Assembly: GCF_900105205.1 (NCBI RefSeq)
Contig: NZ_FNSQ01000005.1
Coordinates: forward strand, 868,001 to 932,000
Direction: 5' to 3'
From: Microbacterium hydrocarbonoxydans
GTDB lineage: Bacteria; Actinomycetota; Actinomycetes; Actinomycetales; Microbacteriaceae
Length of the DNA: 64,000 nt
Shown piece after piece: positions 47,581-55,869 of the stretch. Every line of letters starts with the position of its first letter. Position 1 is the first letter of the stretch. The position numbers were made by a program, and so were the translations under genes. The notes beneath the pieces were generated by a model that saw nothing but the letters and a program-made list of their open reading frames with translations, did not search any database and was not told the origin of the DNA.

Positions 47581-48108
47581 TCAGTCTGCCGTCAGCCCGG
47601 CGACGATGCGGTCTGTCGCGTACTCGAACGCCGCGTCCACGTCGCCGCCCAGTCGGAAGGCTCCGGCGAGCTCCATCTGCAGGAATCCGGTCGCCCAGGC
47701 GGTGAAGAGCCGAGCGGCGTCGAGCGCGCGCTCGGGCCCGACGAGGTCGTCGCACGCCCGCAGCACCGCTGCGGACGCCCGGTGCAGGGCATCCTCGGGC
47801 GCGGACCCCGAGAACAGCAGTCGGAACGCCTCTGGATGCTCGCGCGCGAAAGACCGGTACGCGACGGCGAGACCGGAGAGGTCGTCGCCCGCGGCGTCCA
47901 GGCGACTCGTCAGCATGTCGGCGGAGGCCTCTGCGACGGCGGACAGCAGGGCTTCCCGGTCGCGGATCCGCTTGTACAGCGAGGGTGCCCGCACGCCGAC
48001 GCGCTCGGCGACGGCCTGCATTGTGAGGCCGGAGGGCCCGGCGGATTCGAGGATGTCGCGGCCGGCGTCGACGATCGCGGTCAGCGAGGTTCGTTCAGGG
48101 GTCGGCAT
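47581..48108 (-). CDS. TetR-family regulator
   Basis: A 175-residue regulator with the helix-turn-helix LTMQAVAERVGVRAPSLYKR and C-terminal helices (AVAYRSFAREHPEAFRLLF) of the TetR_C_33 / WHG type. GGAGGAATG precedes the ATG. It diverges from the MBL gene across two abutting palindromes and is the likely repressor of both. Confidence 0.86.
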   Translation of the reverse strand: MPTPERTSLTAIVDAGRDILESAGPSGLTMQAVAERVGVRAPSLYKRIRDREALLSAVAEASADMLTSRLDAAGDDLSGLAVAYRSFAREHPEAFRLLFSGSAPEDALHRASAAVLRACDDLVGPERALDAARLFTAWATGFLQMELAGAFRLGGDVDAAFEYATDRIVAGLTAD

Positions 48109-48125
48109 CCGGGCATTCCTCCATG

Positions 48126-48170
48126 GCTATTGACAATAGCTATGATAGCTACGTAACGTAGCCATCATAG
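48126..48170. promoter_or_regulatory. Double TetR-type operator with overlapping promoter
   Basis: GCTATTG-A-CAATAGC (48126-48140) is a perfect 15-base dyad. It abuts a 31-base dyad (48140-48170, one mismatch pair) whose core is GCTACGT-A-ACGTAGC (48148-48162). TTGACA (48130-48135) inside the first dyad and TAACGT (48154-48159) inside the second, 18 bases apart, form the promoter of the MBL gene. Both lie between the TetR start (48108) and 48192. Confidence 0.75.
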
Positions 48171-48191
48171 ACCACCGTGAAAGGGACGACC

Positions 48192-48917
48192 ATGGAACTC
48201 GCACCGCACCTGCACCGACTCGGCAACGACGTCGTCGCGTCGTACCTGATCGATCTCCCCGAAGGGATCACGCTCGTCGACGCAGGCCTTCCCGGCCACT
48301 GGCACGACCTGCACCGGACGCTCACGGAACTCGGTCGTTCGGTCTCCGACATCCGCGGTCTCGTGCTCACCCACGGTGACGGCGACCATATCGGCTTCGC
48401 CGAGCGACTCCGCAGCGAGGCGGAGGTGCCGGTGTTCGTGCACGGCGACGATGCGCACCGGGTGCGCACGGGGGAGAAGCCGAAGACGGCGATGGGGCCT
48501 GCGCGCATCGGACCGACGCTCGGGTTCTTCGCGTACGGCCTGCGCAAGAACGCGCTGCGCACGCGGCACGTGTCGGAAGTCGTGACCGTCGTCGACGGCC
48601 AGGTGCTCGACCTCCCCGGATCGCCGGTCGTGATCGGGATGCCGGGTCACTCGCCCGGCAGCATCGCCGTGCACATCCCGGCGGTGGAGGCGGTCTTCGT
48701 CGGCGACGCCCTGACCACGCGGCATGTGCTGACGGGCCGCCGAGGTCCGCAGCCCGCGCCGTTCACGGATGAACCGGACGACGCCGACGCGTCTCTCGAC
48801 CGCCTGGCCGCTGTGTCCGCATCCTGGGTCCTCCCCGGCCACGGAGCTCCGTGGCAGGGTTCGCCCTCCGACATCGCCACGGCCGTGCGGGCAGCGGGTC
48901 AGCGCGCCGCGAGCTAG
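48192..48917 (+). CDS. Metallo-beta-lactamase-fold hydrolase
   Basis: A 241-residue protein with the metal motif written THGDGDHIGF (H61, D63, D65, H66): the second His of the usual HxHxDH is Asp. Further ligands are in MPGHSPGS, VFVGDAL and LPGHGAPW. The substrate is unknown; lactonase- or glyoxalase-like activity is typical. ATG at 48192 follows AAAGGGA; a GTG at 48177 is possible. It is controlled by the double operator upstream. Confidence 0.84.
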   Translation: MELAPHLHRLGNDVVASYLIDLPEGITLVDAGLPGHWHDLHRTLTELGRSVSDIRGLVLTHGDGDHIGFAERLRSEAEVPVFVHGDDAHRVRTGEKPKTAMGPARIGPTLGFFAYGLRKNALRTRHVSEVVTVVDGQVLDLPGSPVVIGMPGHSPGSIAVHIPAVEAVFVGDALTTRHVLTGRRGPQPAPFTDEPDDADASLDRLAAVSASWVLPGHGAPWQGSPSDIATAVRAAGQRAAS

Positions 48918-48938
48918 CCGGCCACAGGGCTGGCCGGC
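48917..48938. terminator. Bidirectional terminator hairpin
   Basis: GCCGGCCA and TGGCCGGC form a perfect 8-base stem with a 6-base loop, beginning at the last base of the MBL gene stop codon, between convergent genes. Confidence 0.5.
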
Positions 48939-48944
48939 CGCACG

Positions 48945-48989
48945 GCTAGCGCGCCGCAAGCTAGCGCGCCGCGAGCTAGCGCGCCGCGA
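48945..48989. repeat. Three 15-bp tandem repeats carrying a two-way stop
   Basis: GCTAGCGCGCCGCRA is repeated at 48945-48959, 48960-48974 and 48975-48989; a partial copy forms the end of the MBL gene. GCTAGC reads TAG on either strand, and the cysteine hydrolase stop (48976-48978) lies in the third copy. Confidence 0.7.
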
Positions 48990-49527
48990 GCACCGAGGAC
49001 GTGTCGCTGATCGTGATCTGCGGCGGGTAGAGACCCATCACCTGCATCGCCGCCGCGTGGTTCTCGGCTGTCGATCCGGCGCAGGCGTCGGCCGCGATCG
49101 TCACATGCGCACCGGCATCCGCGGCCGCGAGGGCGGTCGAGATCACGCAGCAGTCGGTCGAGACGCCGGCGAGCACGATCCTCGCGCCATGCCCCACGAT
49201 CGCCTCGATCTCCGGGCCCCACTTGCCGAACGTCGGCAGATCGAGGGTGGGGTGCGGCGACAGGCCGATGGCCTCCGGCACCAGGTCGAACAGCGGATCG
49301 GTCGGCGGCTGGTCCGCGAAGGGCCACGCGGCGAAGTAGGCGCCCCACGAGGTCGAGCGATCGGCGGTCGGCATCCAGCGCGTCACGAGCACGCGGTCGC
49401 CGAATGCGTCGGCGAGCTTGCGGATGCGATGGATCGCCTCGCCGAAGAAGGGCGAGCCCCAGGCGGAATCGGGCGAGGCGAAGATGGCCTGCGGGTCGAT
49501 CACGACCAGCCAGGGGCTCTCGCTCAC
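48976..49527 (-). CDS. Isochorismatase-like cysteine hydrolase
   Basis: A 183-residue hydrolase with the catalytic set D11 (VVIDPQ), K102 (FGKWGPEIE) and C126 or C127 in LAGVSTDCCVISTALAA. The family includes nicotinamidases, N-carbamoyl hydrolases and ureidoacrylate hydrolases. The start is GTG overlapping the transporter stop (GTGA), so it probably acts on the compound the NCS1 transporter imports. The extreme C-terminus comes from a local 15-base repeat. Confidence 0.82.
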   Translation of the reverse strand: MSESPWLVVIDPQAIFASPDSAWGSPFFGEAIHRIRKLADAFGDRVLVTRWMPTADRSTSWGAYFAAWPFADQPPTDPLFDLVPEAIGLSPHPTLDLPTFGKWGPEIEAIVGHGARIVLAGVSTDCCVISTALAAADAGAHVTIAADACAGSTAENHAAAMQVMGLYPPQITISDTSSVLAAR

Positions 49528-50969
49528 GCCGCTGCCTCCTGCGCGTGGATCCGGCGGGCTCTGGCGAACCACGTCACGACGAACGACAGCACCAGCGCGA
49601 AGAAGACGCCGAGGTTCGCATAGGCCCAGTCTCCGTCGACGCCGCCGACGAGCCCGAGGAGGTAGCCCTGCCAGTTGTTCCAGGGCGCAGCATCCGCGAA
49701 CCCGTTGAGCACGAAGCCCCAGCCGATGACGCTCGCGACCACCATGGTGCCGATCGAGATCCAGTCCCACGCGCCGTAGCGGCCGCGGCTGTCGAAGAGT
49801 GCCTCGTCGTCGTAGTCCTTCTTACGACGCAGGATGTCGGCGATCAGGATGCCGGCCCACGAGGCGAGCGGCACGCCGAGCGTGATGAGGAAGCTCTGGA
49901 ACGGGCCGAGGAAGTCCGTCGCGAAGAACACCACGTAGATCGTGCCGATCGTGAGGATCACGCCGTCGATCGCCGCCGCGGACGGGCGGGGGATGCGGAT
50001 GCCGAGGCTCAGCAGTGTGAGGCCCGAGGAGTAGATACCGAGCACTGCGCCGGAGACGAGCGCCAGCACGGCGGTGAGGAGGAAGGGGACGAGTACCCAG
50101 AGCGGGAGGATGGCCGCGAGAGCCCCGATCGGGTCGGCTTGCACCGCGGCGAAGAGGTCATCGTTCGATCCGGCGAGCAGCAGACCGAAGACGACGAGGA
50201 TCACCGGGGCGACCGAGCCGCCGATCGTGTTCCACAGGACGATCGCACCGTCGGATGCGGTGCGCTTCTGATACCGCGACCAGTCGGCGGCGATGTTGAT
50301 CCAGCCGAGGCCGAAACCGGTCATGACCATCACGAGCGCGCCCGTGACCTGTCCGATCCCGCCGTCCGGACGGGCCATCACGGCCGCCAGGTCGATGCTG
50401 GGCGCGGCGAGGATGATGTAGAGCACCGTCACGATGCCGGTGACCCAGGTGAGCACCGACTGCAGCTTCATGATCGTGTGATAGCCGAGCACGGATGCCG
50501 CGACGATGAGCGCGGCGACGATCACGGTGGCGGTGATCTTCAGCGCGATGCTGTCGCCGTCGCCGCCGAGCTGCGTGATGACGGTGGCTGTGGCGAGCAC
50601 GGCCATGATCGCGAGGAACGTCTCCCAGCCGATCGACGTCAGCCAGGACACGATTCCTGGCACTTTCTGGCCGTGCACCCCGAACGCCGCGCGGGACAGC
50701 ACCATGGTCGGTGCGGATCCGCGCTTGCCGGCGATCGCGATGAGCCCGCAGAGCAGGAAGGACACGACGATGCCGATGACCGACACGATCGTCGCCTGCC
50801 AGAACGAGATGCCGAAGCCGAGCACGAACGACCCGTACGACATCCCGAACACCGACACGTTGGCCGCGAACCACGGCCAGAAGAGGTCGCTCGGCTTCGC
50901 GGTGCGCTCGGATTCGGGGATGATCTCGATGCCCGCGCGCTCGATGAGAGCAGGCTTGATGTCCGTCAT
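49524..50969 (-). CDS. NCS1-family nucleobase/cytosine-type permease
   Basis: A 481-residue importer with twelve hydrophobic helices. Features are the N-terminal RAGIEIIPESERTAKPSDLF followed by WFAANVSVFGMSYG, and GFGLGWINIAADWSRYQKR, as in CodB/PurP-like NCS1 symporters of purines, pyrimidines, hydantoins or thiamine. CCAGGATG precedes the ATG. It is translationally coupled to the cysteine hydrolase, which suggests uptake and cleavage of one N-containing ring or carbamoyl compound. Confidence 0.87.
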   Translation of the reverse strand: MTDIKPALIERAGIEIIPESERTAKPSDLFWPWFAANVSVFGMSYGSFVLGFGISFWQATIVSVIGIVVSFLLCGLIAIAGKRGSAPTMVLSRAAFGVHGQKVPGIVSWLTSIGWETFLAIMAVLATATVITQLGGDGDSIALKITATVIVAALIVAASVLGYHTIMKLQSVLTWVTGIVTVLYIILAAPSIDLAAVMARPDGGIGQVTGALVMVMTGFGLGWINIAADWSRYQKRTASDGAIVLWNTIGGSVAPVILVVFGLLLAGSNDDLFAAVQADPIGALAAILPLWVLVPFLLTAVLALVSGAVLGIYSSGLTLLSLGIRIPRPSAAAIDGVILTIGTIYVVFFATDFLGPFQSFLITLGVPLASWAGILIADILRRKKDYDDEALFDSRGRYGAWDWISIGTMVVASVIGWGFVLNGFADAAPWNNWQGYLLGLVGGVDGDWAYANLGVFFALVLSFVVTWFARARRIHAQEAAA

Positions 50970-51016
50970 GCCATCATCCTGGCACTGCCTGGGCCCCGTG
51001 AGGGCTCCCCGAGGGT

Positions 51017-52300
51017 TCAGCCCGCGAAGAAAGCTCCGGCGACGCGGGTGAGGTCGTGCAGGTCGGAGACCCCGGCGAGCTCCCGTGCGGAGTGCATCGA
51101 CAGGATCGGGATGCCGACGTCGACCGTGCGGATGCCGAGACGCGTGGCCGTGATCGGGCCGATCGTCGACCCGCACGGCACGTTGTTGTTCGACACGAAT
51201 TCCTGGGTCACCACGTCGGCGGACTCGCACCACGAGCGCCAGGCGGCGGAGCCGACGGCATCCGTCGCGTAGCGCTGGTTGGCGTTGAGCTTGAGGATGG
51301 GCCCCGAACCGAGCACCGGCTGCACCACGGGGTCGTGCTTGTGCACGTAGTTCGGGTGCACGGAGTGGCCGACGTCGCTGGACAGGCACCACGACGCGGC
51401 GAGGGCGCGTCGACGCTCGGACGCATCGGCGCCCAGGGCGTCGTAGACCCGACCCAGGATGTCTTCGAGGAACGGGCCGCCCGCGCCGGAGCGGGAGTTC
51501 GAGCCCAGTTCCTCGTGGTCGAAGGCGGCGAGGATCGCGATCGGTCCGCCGGCGGCGGTGTCGATCGTCTCGAGCGCGACGACGCCGGCGTGCACCGAAG
51601 CCAGGTCGTCGAGGCGACCCGAGGCGAAGAACGCGCGGTCCTTGCCGAAGATCGCGCCGCGCGCCGTGTCGGCGATCACGACGTCGTAGCCGCGGACGTC
51701 GGATGCCGAGACTCCGGCCGACCCGGCCAGCTCGGCCAGGATGTCCTCCTGGGTCGGGTCGCCGAGGCCCCACACCGGCTGCGTCTGGAACTGCTTGTCG
51801 AGCGCGAGGCCCGTGTTCGCCTCCCGGTCGAGGTGGATCGCGAGCTGGGGAAGGCGCAGCAGGGCTCCAGTGTCGGCGAGCACCACGCGTCCGTCAGCGA
51901 GAGCCAGTCGTCCGGCGAGGCGCAGCTCGCGGTCGAGCCACGAGCTCAGCAGCGGACCGCCGTAGACCTCGACGGCAGCCTGCAGCCAGCCCTTCGAACC
52001 GGTCGTGGGCTGCGGCTTGAGCTTGAATCCGGGGGAGTCGGTGTGGGCCCCGAAGATGTGCGCGGGCGTCAGTGCGGTGGCATCCGCCGGCACGGTCCAC
52101 GCGATAGCTGCGCCGTCGCGCACGACGACATAGCGGCCTCCCGGCGTGACCTCCCAGGCGGCCTCCTCGTCGAGCCGCGTGAAGCCCGCCTTCTCGAGCC
52201 GCCCGGCGACCTCGGCTGCGGCGTGATAGCTCGAGGGAGAAGCGGCGACGAAGTCGGCGAGATCCTCGGCGTGGGCGAGAGCGTCCGGGGTGACGGGCAT
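51017..52300 (-). CDS. M18-family aminopeptidase
   Basis: A 427-residue zinc aminopeptidase. Metal and catalytic motifs are FGAHTDSPGFKLKP, ASGRLDDLASVHAG, FDHEELGSNSRSGAG and the C-terminal GIPILSMHSARELAG. M18 enzymes form dodecamers and remove N-terminal acidic or neutral residues from peptides in the cytosol. GCAGGAAGG precedes the ATG. It stands alone. Confidence 0.9.
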   Translation of the reverse strand: MPVTPDALAHAEDLADFVAASPSSYHAAAEVAGRLEKAGFTRLDEEAAWEVTPGGRYVVVRDGAAIAWTVPADATALTPAHIFGAHTDSPGFKLKPQPTTGSKGWLQAAVEVYGGPLLSSWLDRELRLAGRLALADGRVVLADTGALLRLPQLAIHLDREANTGLALDKQFQTQPVWGLGDPTQEDILAELAGSAGVSASDVRGYDVVIADTARGAIFGKDRAFFASGRLDDLASVHAGVVALETIDTAAGGPIAILAAFDHEELGSNSRSGAGGPFLEDILGRVYDALGADASERRRALAASWCLSSDVGHSVHPNYVHKHDPVVQPVLGSGPILKLNANQRYATDAVGSAAWRSWCESADVVTQEFVSNNNVPCGSTIGPITATRLGIRTVDVGIPILSMHSARELAGVSDLHDLTRVAGAFFAG

Positions 52301-52431
52301 GAGTGGCCTTCCTGCTGGGGCGGTCCTTCGATCGTAATCGCCTGGGCCATGCCCGCCGCCGACGGACGGAGCGCGGATGCCGTTCACCTGCCGGTCGCCA
52401 GCGGCAGGTCCCGGGATGATCGAGTGATTGG

Positions 52432-52893
52432 ATGGATGCTGTGTCAGTCAGGTGGAGCTTTCGAGCGAGCGATCCGTCGGATGCTCCATGGATGGCGGAG
52501 CTGCGGGCGGTCGTGATGCGCCCCGATCTGGAGCGCCTCGGCCGGTACGACCCCGTGCGCGTGCGGCAGCGGTTCCTCGATGCGTTCGCTCCGGAGAACA
52601 CGCGCGTGATCGTCGTGGACGGAGAGGACGTGGGCCTCATCGCGGTCCGGGTCGAGCTCGACACGATCTGGATCGAGCACTTCTACCTCGCGCCCGACTC
52701 GCAGGGCCACGGCGTGGGGTCCGCGGTTCTCTCGGACATCTTGGCGCAGAGCCCTGCCAGCGATCAGCGGCCCTTCTGCCTCAACGTGCTGCAAGGGAGT
52801 CAGGCGCGCCGACTCTATGAAAGGCATGGCTTCCTCCTCGAGAGTGAGGACGCCGTCGACGTGTTCCTGAAGGCGGAGACGGCGCCGGGCTGA
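52432..52893 (+). CDS. GNAT-family N-acetyltransferase
   Basis: A 153-residue acetyltransferase. The acetyl-CoA loop is DSQGHGVGSAVL (residues about 87-98), preceded by the strand WIEHFYLAP and followed by LNVLQGSQARRLYERHGFLL. The acceptor is unknown. ATG at 52432 is used; GTG at 52441 is possible. Confidence 0.83.
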   Translation: MDAVSVRWSFRASDPSDAPWMAELRAVVMRPDLERLGRYDPVRVRQRFLDAFAPENTRVIVVDGEDVGLIAVRVELDTIWIEHFYLAPDSQGHGVGSAVLSDILAQSPASDQRPFCLNVLQGSQARRLYERHGFLLESEDAVDVFLKAETAPG

Positions 52894-53024
52894 CCCTCCG
52901 GTCACAGCGTTCACTCTCCCGCCGGTCCCGTTCGTCTCGCTTGGCCCCCGACAGGTCCCGCTCGCTCGTCTGGTCGGGGCCGTCCACCGGTCCGTTCCTC
53001 CTCGGTCGGCGGTCCCCTGTGCCT

Positions 53025-53116
53025 GTCTAGCCGAACGGTCCTATCTACCGGTCTCATTGGCCGGTCCTATCCACCTGTCTCATTGGCCGGTCCTATCCAC
53101 CTGTCTCACTGACCGG
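53025..53116. repeat. 26-bp tandem repeats upstream of the HNH gene
   Basis: A 26-base unit beginning GTCTCATTGGCCGGTCCTAT is perfect at 53051-53076 and 53077-53102, degenerate at 53025-53050 and partial at 53103-53116. It lies in the 384-base gap 52894-53277, which otherwise shows no gene. Confidence 0.75.
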
Positions 53117-53277
53117 CCCCGAGTCGCGTCACGTCTCGCGCCAGTTCCTCCGGGTGGACCTCGTCCGGGGGCATGCGTCGTCACACCATTCCGATAGATC
53201 GGAATACCATGCTGAACTGGGCTAATTCCGGGTCGATTCGACCGTCGAATGTCGGTGGCCTCGTGTTGAGTGGGGGT

Positions 53278-54900
53278 ATGAACAGCACCGCGGAGCTTCT
53301 GGATCGGGTCATCGCCGACCTCGATACAGTTCTGTCCGCCGACGCGCTCGCGGCACTGACCGACGAGCAGCGGATCACAGTTCTGCAGGGCGCGGGGGCG
53401 GCGTTCCGACGCGTGGAGGCGGTGATCGTCGAGACCGTCGCGACGGGTGACATGGGTGACCTTCCGCACTCCGCCGGATGTCGGGGGCTGAACGAGCTGT
53501 TGCAGCGGACGGTTCAGGTGGATGTGCGGGGTGCCATCAGAGTCGACAAGGTCGTCGCCCTCGTGCGGCGACCGGTGAGTCTGGCTGGGGAGCGGATGCC
53601 GGCGCGATGGTCCGAGATGCGACTGGCTCTGCTGGACGGCGTGGTCGGTATCGCAGGATTTCTGGCGGCGACAGGGCCGATCGAGAAGGTGTGGGATCGA
53701 CTCACCGTCGATCAGCGGCTGGCTGCGGACGTCGCATTGGCGGGCTGCGCCCGCGGGTACGGCATCGACACGGGCGTCGAAGACGCCGCGGATGCGGATG
53801 CGGATGTGGACGACCCGGGGAACGAGCAGCCCGGCCCCGCGCCGACGGCTCAGGATCTGAAGGCTCTCGCGGAGGACCTCGCGTCGATGTTCGATCCGGA
53901 CGGTGAGGAACCGAAAGACGAGGATGCGCGTCGTCGGCGAGGGATCACGATCGGTCGTCTCAAGGACGGCGTGCATGCCATCCGCGGGTACTTGACCCCT
54001 GAGGCCGCGGCGCAGTTGCAGTTGATCATGGACGCGATCCTGAACCCCAAGGGCGACGGCCCGCCTGAGCCCGGCGTGCACTTCACTCCGAGCGACGGCA
54101 CAGAAGCGGATGCCGATGCGGATGCGGATGTCGATGTCGATGTCGATGTCGATGTCGATGTCGATGTCGATGTCGATTCGGGCGCGGAGCGGGTGGATCC
54201 GTTCAACTCGGATCCTCGATGCGTGCTCGACGACCGCACCGCGGCGCAGAAGCGTCACGACGCTCTGATGATGGCTTTCGCTATCGCTGCCCGACACCGA
54301 GACATGCCCACCCTCGGCGGATCGTCACCGGTGCTCGTCGTCGCGGTCGATGCGGAAGACCTCTCCGCCCACTCCACAGGTGCCGCGTTCGGACGTGCAG
54401 CACACGGAACGCTCGGTGAGCACGGCAACGGCGGATGGGCGACGATTCCCGGATCCGGCGCCCACGTGCCCGTCTCGGTCGCCGCCCAGGTCGCCTGCGC
54501 GGGAGCGATTCAGCGGGTGCTCCTGGACGAGGGCCGGATCATCGGTATCACGACCACCGATCGCGTGTTCACCGTGCACCAGCGGCGGGCGATCATCGCC
54601 AGGGACAAGGAATGTCTGATCCCCGGATGCCACGTTCCGGCATCGTGGTGTGAGATCCACCACGTGACGGAGCATGCCAAGGGCGGGCCGACGCACACGG
54701 ACAACGGTGTGCCGTTGTGCTGGTGGCATCACCGGTCCCTCGGTACCTCGGGATGGGAGATCCGGATGGACGCCGGCCTCCCTCAGGTACGGGGACCGAG
54801 ATGGTGGGATCCCGAGCAACGATGGCGTGTCCCACGACGCAGCATCCCGCGACTCAGCACCCCGCGACTCAGCACCCGCGAATACGCCGCCGGTCGCTGA
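53278..54900 (+). CDS. DUF222 / HNH endonuclease-like protein (13E12 type)
   Basis: A 540-residue protein. The DUF222 domain fills roughly residues 5-390, interrupted by acidic stretches; the HNH domain near 440-495 shows IPGCHVPASWCEIHHVTEHA, then NGVPLCWWHHRS with the Cys pairs of the zinc-bound form. Such genes are multicopy in actinobacteria and resemble the mycobacterial REP13E12 family; their role is unclear. An Asp-Val repeat from eight GATGTC copies splits the DUF222 part. The frame is open upstream, but ATG at 53278 follows GTGGGGG. Confidence 0.8.
   Translation: MNSTAELLDRVIADLDTVLSADALAALTDEQRITVLQGAGAAFRRVEAVIVETVATGDMGDLPHSAGCRGLNELLQRTVQVDVRGAIRVDKVVALVRRPVSLAGERMPARWSEMRLALLDGVVGIAGFLAATGPIEKVWDRLTVDQRLAADVALAGCARGYGIDTGVEDAADADADVDDPGNEQPGPAPTAQDLKALAEDLASMFDPDGEEPKDEDARRRRGITIGRLKDGVHAIRGYLTPEAAAQLQLIMDAILNPKGDGPPEPGVHFTPSDGTEADADADADVDVDVDVDVDVDVDVDSGAERVDPFNSDPRCVLDDRTAAQKRHDALMMAFAIAARHRDMPTLGGSSPVLVVAVDAEDLSAHSTGAAFGRAAHGTLGEHGNGGWATIPGSGAHVPVSVAAQVACAGAIQRVLLDEGRIIGITTTDRVFTVHQRRAIIARDKECLIPGCHVPASWCEIHHVTEHAKGGPTHTDNGVPLCWWHHRSLGTSGWEIRMDAGLPQVRGPRWWDPEQRWRVPRRSIPRLSTPRLSTREYAAGR
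54108..54180 (+). repeat. Hexanucleotide microsatellite coding (Asp-Val)n
   Basis: GATGTC is repeated eight times without change at 54127-54174, preceded by GATGCG-type variants from 54108. The six-base period keeps the reading frame whatever the copy number. Confidence 0.85.
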
Positions 54901-54988
54901 ACCACCCTGGCCGCATCGGCTGAACCGCTGCGCGCATCAGACGATTCGGCGTGCTCGAACGCGGATCGACCACGGTCCGGCCAGCGGC

Positions 54989-55642
<654 letters not shown>

Positions 55643-55649
55643 GTGGAGA

Positions 55650-55655
55650 AGCCTA
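55650..55655 (-). promoter_or_regulatory. -10 box of a leaderless promoter
   Basis: On the minus strand TAGGCT ends seven bases before the response-regulator ATG at 55642. Confidence 0.45.
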
Positions 55656-55684
55656 ACTGGGGTCGACGTGCGGTGAGCATCCCT

Positions 55685-55772
55685 AGACCTTTGGCTAGCG
55701 AGGTCTGGACTTGAGGCAGATGTGACGCGGGCAGATCACCGAGAAGATGTAGTCAGACCTAAACAAAAGACC
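55685..55772. promoter_or_regulatory. Candidate response-regulator binding region (AGACC motifs)
   Basis: AGACCT (55685-55690) and AGGTCT (55701-55706) form an inverted repeat with ten bases between; AGACCT recurs at 55755-55760 and AGACC at 55768-55772. All lie between the divergent response regulator and the peptide-kinase genes. Confidence 0.45.
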
Positions 55773-55792
55773 AACTCAGGAGGTGAATGGAT

Positions 55793-55840
55793 ATGACTTT
55801 TTGGCAGGGTGTCAGCAAGTTCTTTGGCTTTACTCGCTAA
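55793..55840 (+). CDS. 15-residue peptide gene upstream of the sensor kinase
   Basis: An ATG with the strongest Shine-Dalgarno of the window (AGGAGGTGA at 55778-55786) opens a 15-codon frame encoding MTFWQGVSKFFGFTR and ending in TAA at 55838-55840. Another ATG two codons earlier is too close to the ribosome site. The peptide is aromatic, carries two positive charges and no acidic residue, and would be amphipathic. It lies 29 bases before the kinase gene. It could be a pheromone or ligand of the kinase, a membrane-active peptide, or a leader that aids kinase translation. Confidence 0.6.
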   Translation: MTFWQGVSKFFGFTR

Positions 55841-55869
55841 TCTACCTGGCGAATAGGAGATACTGAAGC

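Noticed and set aside
49524..51773. Upstream extension of the NCS1 transporter frame into the M18 gene
   Set aside because: The added 268 residues are Arg/Gly-rich antisense-type sequence in the aminopeptidase region; ATG 50969 with a ribosome site and the family's normal N-terminus is preferred.
53173..53277. Longer start for the HNH protein
   Set aside because: The extra 35 residues are not typical of DUF222 proteins, and ATG 53278 has a purine-rich site directly upstream.
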